The notes beneath the pieces are model-generated. The model was given only the letters and a program-made list of their open reading frames with translations, ran no database searches and had not been told where the DNA came from. A program made the translations under genes and the position numbers. Shown here one piece after another: positions 58,740 through 64,000 of a DNA stretch of 64,000 nucleotides; within the stretch, counting starts at the first letter, position 1, and each line of letters starts with the position of its first letter. Source of the DNA: Paramecium sonneborni (lineage: Eukaryota > Ciliophora > Oligohymenophorea > Peniculida > Parameciidae); NCBI GenBank assembly GCA_905182985.1, contig CAJJDN010000049.1, positions 1 through 64,000 on the forward strand, given 5' to 3'.

Positions 58740-61700
58740 TCAAGAATCAATTATTTAAATAGTAAAATTAAATAGTAATGAATTTTTGAAACTTAAATGC
58801 AAAATTTGTACAATCCTTGATCAATTTTATATTTTATTATAAATCTATTTTATTCATTTATTTTCTTTATTTCTATAGATTAATCATACAATTCGCTTAT
58901 TTAAACTTCAGCTTTTAAATAGGGCTTAATTTGTATTCAATATTTCAATCCGCAAGTTAAACAATTATTATCTAGTGCAAAAATGTAATTTCAAACACTC
59001 TTTTTTAAACAAAATTTAATTTTTAGTAAAAATTAGTTAAAAGATAATTATTGAATAAAAAAACATAACTGTTATGATAATTGGAGATAAAAAAACAATA
59101 AATTAATTGTAAGAAATTTATAAACTATTAAGAAAGACTTCAATAAATTCAATTATCGGTTATTCTTCAAATTGAAAATCTCATATATTCTATTTTATTT
59201 GTTTTTTATTGAAGGTTTAATTATGTATTTAAGAATATATGGCATATGAATAAAAATAATTTTTCAATTTTTTGTAAGAATAAAATTATTAATTAATAAA
59301 CTAAATTTCTCAATTTAAATAAATATACTCTAATCTAAAATATTATTCTTAGGATTAAATTTATGTTCTTTTAGATGATCATTGGATGCTTAAAAATATT
59401 CTTATTCAACTCATTTTTATTGAAGTTTAAGAATTAATTAGAATAAATTCTATAATTTTATTATTAGATCTTCCAAATATTTCTCTTTTTTGATAATAAT
59501 TATATATCTTGATATTAGAATCAATTAATATTCAGTCATTGCAAGTTAAAAAAAAACAAAAAGAAAGTTATTATTAGATTAAATTTCCTAAAAGATTATA
59601 AATTTCATTATTTACCACTAAAATTATAACTAAAAATAATTGTATTTTACTTGTCAACGATTTTGTGTTTATATTTATCAAAATTATCAGACAGTTGAGA
59701 AAAAAAACAAAAATAATAGATTTTGTTTATAAATCAAAATAATTTAGGCCCACCATTTATTCAAAAAGCTTATATTAAAATTTTATAAAAAATGAATTAT
59801 TGATAGAATTAATAAAGATGTGAAAACAACTTTGGTCTTTTTAACGGTATGAACTTGAATTCTAATTTATTCAATTTAAAAGACAATATTGTAATTTTTT
59901 CGAAACTAAAAGATAATTTTCTAAAATTTAAAATTAACGAAAGATTAGTAATTAAATTCATGAGATGGAAATTCTGAAAATTATTTTCAAGCACAACTTC
60001 AACTATTTTGATGTTAAATATATGAGATCCTTTTTAATAAGTTTTCAGATTATTTATCACTATAATGATTTAAAGAACAAAGGAAATATTTCCAAAGATT
60101 CAAATGTTTTTAATCATTTTTTACAGAATTAAACTGAATGATAAATCATTTGTATTTCAAATTATAAAGGAAGCATATAAAAGTAAATTTATAATAATAA
60201 CTTAAAATTTGTTTCTCATGATTATAAATCAAATGAATTTATTTCACAGACAGACATAATTATAATAAGTAGGATCACCACAAGAAATAGTTAAAATTAG
60301 ATCTCAAGAATACCCATATGACAATTCAAGGTAGATTTATAATGAAAAAAAAATAATATATTTAAAATTTATAAGAATTATTGAAAGTTTGAGTAGAGAG
60401 TATATTTTATTTATATTAAACTTAAAATCTAGAAAATTTTTTAAAATATTCTTCTTATAATTATACTAGATTTAATTGTCAAACATCTAAAAGTTATACT
60501 TTAAGAATAATTTATTCAGTTTTAACTTAATTATATAANTTAAAAGATAATTATTGAATAAAAAAACATAACTGTTATGATAATTGGAGATAAAAAAACA
60601 ATAAATTAATTGTAAGAAATTTATAAACTATTAAGAAAGACTTCAATAAATTCAATTATCGGTTATTCTTCAAATTGAAAATCTCATATATTCTATTTTA
60701 TTTGTTTTTTATTGAAGGTTTAATTATGTATTTAAGAATATATGGCATATGAATAAAAATAATTTTTCAATTTTTTGTAAGAATAAAATTATTAATTAAT
60801 AAACTAAATTTCTCAATTTAAATAAATATACTCTAATCTAAAATATTATTCTTAGGATTAAATTTATGTTCTTTTAGATGATCATTGGATGCTTAAAAAT
60901 ATTCTTATTCAACTCATTTTTATTGAAGTTTAAGAATTAATTAGAATAAATTCTATAATTTTATTATTAGATCTTCCAAATATTTCTCTTTTTTGATAAT
61001 AATTATATATCTTGATATTAGAATCAATTAATATTCAGTCATTGCAAGTTAAAAAAAAACAAAAAGAAAGTTATTATTAGATTAAATTTCCTAAAAGATT
61101 ATAAATTTCATTATTTACCACTAAAATTATAACTAAAAATAATTGTATTTTACTTGTCAACGATTTTGTGTTTATATTTATCAAAATTATCAGACAGTTG
61201 AGAAAAAAAACAAAAATAATAGATTTTGTTTATAAATCAAAATAATTTAGGCCCACCATTTATTCAAAAAGCTTATATTAAAATTTTATAAAAAATGAAT
61301 TATTGATAGAATTAATAAAGATGTGAAAACAACTTTGGTCTTTTTAACGGTATGAACTTGAATTCTAATTTATTCAATTTAAAAGACAATATTGTAATTT
61401 TTTCGAAACTAAAAGATAATTTTCTAAAATTTAAAATTAACGAAAGATTAGTAATTAAATTCATGAGATGGAAATTCTGAAAATTATTTTCAAGCACAAC
61501 TTCAACTATTTTGATGTTAAATATATGAGATCCTTTTTAATAAGTTTTCAGATTATTTATCACTATAATGATTTAAAGAACAAAGGAAATATTTCCAAAG
61601 ATTCAAATGTTTTTAATCATTTTTTACAGAATTAAACTGAATGATAAATCATTTGTATTTCAAATTATAAAGGAAGCATATAAAAGTAAATTTATAATAA

Positions 61701-61981
61701 TAACTTAAAATTTGTTTCTCATGATTATAAATCAAATGAATTTATTTCACAGACAGACATAATTATAATAAGTAGGATCACCACAAGAAATAGTTAAAAT
61801 TAGATCTCAAGAATACCCATATGACAATTCAAGGTAGATTTATAATGAAAAAAAAATAATATATTTAAAATTTATAAGAATTATTGAAAGTTTGAGTAGA
61901 GAGTATATTTTATTTATATTAAACTTAAAATCTAGAAAATTTTTTAAAATATTCTTCTTATAATTATACTAGATTTAATTG
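58740..61981. other. Region dominated by a duplicated non-coding sequence
   Basis: 58740-59036 is the AT-rich upstream flank of the tubulin gene. 59037-60538 and 60540-62041 are the two copies of the third assembly repeat. Apart from the last codons of the lectin gene at its right end, I see no supported gene; a 61-codon frame (59809-59994 and 61312-61497, minus strand) is merely copied by the duplication. Confidence 0.55.
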
Positions 61982-62041
61982 TCAAACATCTAAAAGTTAT
62001 ACTTTAAGAATAATTTATTCAGTTTTAACTTAATTATATAA
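59037..62041. repeat. 1502-bp direct repeat across a single N (assembly overlap 3)
   Basis: Bases 59037-60538 recur at 60540-62041 (offset 1503) across one N at 60539. Copy 2 is immediately followed, without any spacer, by the first copy of repeat 4. So the contig between the two Ns (60540-63223) consists entirely of sequence that is also in its neighbours, i.e. a redundant bridging contig. Confidence 0.9.
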
Positions 62042-63223
62042 TATTTAAGTGATTTAACAACTTGTATCTGCAATATTTATAGCTAATATTTGATGTGAAA
62101 CTGGATTAGGAGTAAATCTTAAGTAAAAACTGATTTAATTAACCTAAGAAATGCAATAACGTGGTAAATTATATTACTTTTAAGAAGTTGGGCAATCATT
62201 GCATTTATTAAATTAACCCACTACTTTTTTTGCATTTATACATTTCATTTAAACAACAATTAAAACAGGTGAGATTGTTTTATCAATAATTAGCTAGAAA
62301 TCTCCATGTGTGGAATAAACCATATTAACAGATGGTATTTCCATATATACTGAGGGTATATTTGGTTAATTTAAATCAAACTTCTAGCTAATTCTTACAA
62401 AAGAGCATTATAATGCTTTGTACTGGGTTGTAAATATATATGATAACCAAACTTCTTTATATTTTACACCAACAAATTATGCAGGATTAGCAGACCCTAA
62501 GTTAAAGTATTTGATTACAAGTTGAAAAAGAGTAAGTTAATGTAGTTAAAGGTGCTGTATTATAAGTTTTCTTTTAAACAATCATCATTGTATTAAGATA
62601 ATTAAATCCAATCATTGGAAGCATAAACCATTTGTTTGTAACTTTATTAATGTCTGGACTTGTGTAGGCTAGGGTTATAGTACGTAAACCTAAATCAATT
62701 ATTGCATCATTTGGAGCTAAGATTAATTGATATCCTATTTATTTTAAATTAGCTGCTTTTGAAGCATCTTATGTGATGCTAACTGTAATAGCTGTTGTTG
62801 TAAATTCTGAAACCTATTCTTAAAGAGCAAAATCTTACATATAATGAAAAATCTATTGCTCCTGCTCCATAATAGAGACTTGTCAGACTTATGATAGCAA
62901 ATTCTGTATTTGGGTTTTAATGATTAAATTATTTGCTTACTATTGTATTCATATTAAATGAATTAAACACTTAAACACGCTAATCATTTAAAGCGTACCA
63001 ATTGAATTCTACGTGATAAGCTTATCGACTCCCTCTACATGTCACAATTATATTAAAATCTTTGAAATTTTTAAAATTTTTATTACTTGTTGTTGTAATT
63101 GTACTAATTTCAAAACCAAATTCTACATCATTATTAAGTTAATCAAAATATTCTAAAATAACAAAAACTTAAGGTGCTTTTTCAAATGTTCCAGAAAATG
63201 AAATTGTTTTCGTTGTTGTATAT
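61982..63223 (-). CDS. H-type lectin domain protein, 5' end missing (copy 1)
   Basis: 397 residues are visible. An H-type lectin domain stands first in the fragment (TISFSGTFEKAPQVFVILEYFD...EFNWYAL), matching the family pattern 'F..F...P.VFV.L..FD...W.A'; such domains bind carbohydrate and act outside the cell or in secreted organelles. Downstream are beta-rich segments and Cys-containing stretches (CINAKKVVGQ...CNDCPTSQK). Introns 62814-62838 and 62497-62518. The frame ends at TGA 61982-61984, crossing from repeat 4 into repeat 3, which shows that those two sequences are truly adjacent. The 5' end is cut by the N at 63224. Confidence 0.8.
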
Positions 63224-64000
63224 NTATTTAAGTGATTTAACAACTTGTATCTGCAATATTTATAGCTAATATTTGATGTGAAACTGGATTAGGAGTAAAT
63301 CTTAAGTAAAAACTGATTTAATTAACCTAAGAAATGCAATAACGTGGTAAATTATATTACTTTTAAGAAGTTGGGCAATCATTGCATTTATTAAATTAAC
63401 CCACTACTTTTTTTGCATTTATACATTTCATTTAAACAACAATTAAAACAGGTGAGATTGTTTTATCAATAATTAGCTAGAAATCTCCATGTGTGGAATA
63501 AACCATATTAACAGATGGTATTTCCATATATACTGAGGGTATATTTGGTTAATTTAAATCAAACTTCTAGCTAATTCTTACAAAAGAGCATTATAATGCT
63601 TTGTACTGGGTTGTAAATATATATGATAACCAAACTTCTTTATATTTTACACCAACAAATTATGCAGGATTAGCAGACCCTAAGTTAAAGTATTTGATTA
63701 CAAGTTGAAAAAGAGTAAGTTAATGTAGTTAAAGGTGCTGTATTATAAGTTTTCTTTTAAACAATCATCATTGTATTAAGATAATTAAATCCAATCATTG
63801 GAAGCATAAACCATTTGTTTGTAACTTTATTAATGTCTGGACTTGTGTAGGCTAGGGTTATAGTACGTAAACCTAAATCAATTATTGCATCATTTGGAGC
63901 TAAGATTAATTGATATCCTATTTATTTTAAATTAGCTGCTTTTGAAGCATCTTATGTGATGCTAACTGTAATAGCTGTTGTTGTAAATTCTGAAACCTAT
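62042..64000. repeat. Direct repeat across a single N, at least 776 bp (assembly overlap 4)
   Basis: Sequence starting at 62042 restarts at 63225 (offset 1183) after one N at 63224 and matches to the window edge. The first copy is 1182 bp; the second is cut by the end of the window. This again fits unmerged contig ends. Confidence 0.9.
63225..64000 (-). CDS. H-type lectin protein, partial (copy 2, runs off window)
   Basis: This is the same coding sequence as 62042-62817, so it covers the region after the lectin domain (from about TAITVSITQDASK to SCQIT). The last ~20 codons are missing because the contig starts inside the gene, and the 5' part lies beyond the window. It is the better contig for recovering the complete gene. 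It should not be counted as a second gene. Confidence 0.7.

Noticed and set aside
58469..58762. 97-codon plus-strand frame
   Set aside because: It lies antisense within the tubulin gene, which has clear family motifs over the whole length.
59809..61497. Two identical 61-codon minus-strand frames
   Set aside because: Identical only because the 1502-bp sequence is duplicated by the assembly; no start context or family support.
1..64000. CRISPR arrays, insertion sequences, rRNA and tRNA genes
   Set aside because: None seen: no short regularly spaced repeats, no transposase motifs in either code and no convincing cloverleaf by eye (a tRNA scan was not possible).

Overview
The window is one end of a macronuclear chromosome or scaffold from a ciliate, almost certainly a Paramecium species. 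It begins with mixed CCCCAA/CCCAAA telomeric repeats. It is extremely AT-rich. Its genes read through only when TAA and TAG are taken as glutamine and TGA as the sole stop, and they are cut by tiny GT...AG introns. I placed 51 introns, all 19 to 34 nt, and only four have a length divisible by three. Genes are densely packed on both strands, so almost all coding regions had to be read with the ciliate code and spliced by eye; standard-code frames mostly give fragments. Functions below come from motifs I recognise, not from database searches.

Layout. 1-2.8 kb: telomere, then a long coiled-coil protein with a degenerate alpha-kinase-like tail. 2.8-9.9 kb: an intact hybrid histidine kinase/receiver gene flanked on each side by a decayed relative. 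10-14 kb: a cullin and a fatty acyl-CoA reductase (minus). 15-28 kb: a cluster with a cytoskeletal or ciliary flavour: two sperm-tail PG-repeat (SHIPPO-like) proteins, coiled-coil proteins including a tandem paralogous pair, a COPI-associated membrane protein, a ten-or-so-pass membrane protein and several uncharacterised proteins. 28-37.5 kb: a PH-domain pseudokinase, an LRR-like protein, a ciliate-type orphan, a RING+PHD protein and a charged low-complexity protein. 37.6-41.3 kb: a very tight minus-strand run of a VTA1-like ESCRT regulator, a DHHC palmitoyltransferase, an 87-residue orphan and a WD40 protein. 42-48.4 kb (plus): a triple calcyphosine-like EF-hand protein, an RCC1-repeat/TKL-type protein kinase and an HMG-box-like protein with a probable mitochondrial presequence. 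49.7-50.6 kb: a probable mitochondrial protein (minus).

From 50.7 kb to the end the sequence is a patchwork. Four long direct repeats each meet at an N (three single Ns and one 529-base N run). They look like overlapping contig ends that were never merged, so about 4.4 kb of the window is probably counted twice. This part holds a WD40 pseudogene related to the intact WD40 gene at 40-41 kb, a small frameshifted gene in two copies, a divergent alpha-like tubulin (57.5-58.7 kb) and the 3' part of an H-type-lectin protein that runs off the window.

The genes are independent nuclear genes rather than an operon. The recurring themes are cilia and cytoskeleton (SHIPPO, calcyphosine, tubulin, coiled coils), signalling (histidine kinase, RCC1-kinase, pseudokinase) and ubiquitin or membrane traffic (cullin, RING, VTA1, DHHC, COPI-associated). 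Single-exon and multi-exon genes are mixed, and decayed duplicates sit beside live copies, as expected in a lineage with repeated genome duplication. I saw no clear tRNA, rRNA, CRISPR array or transposon.
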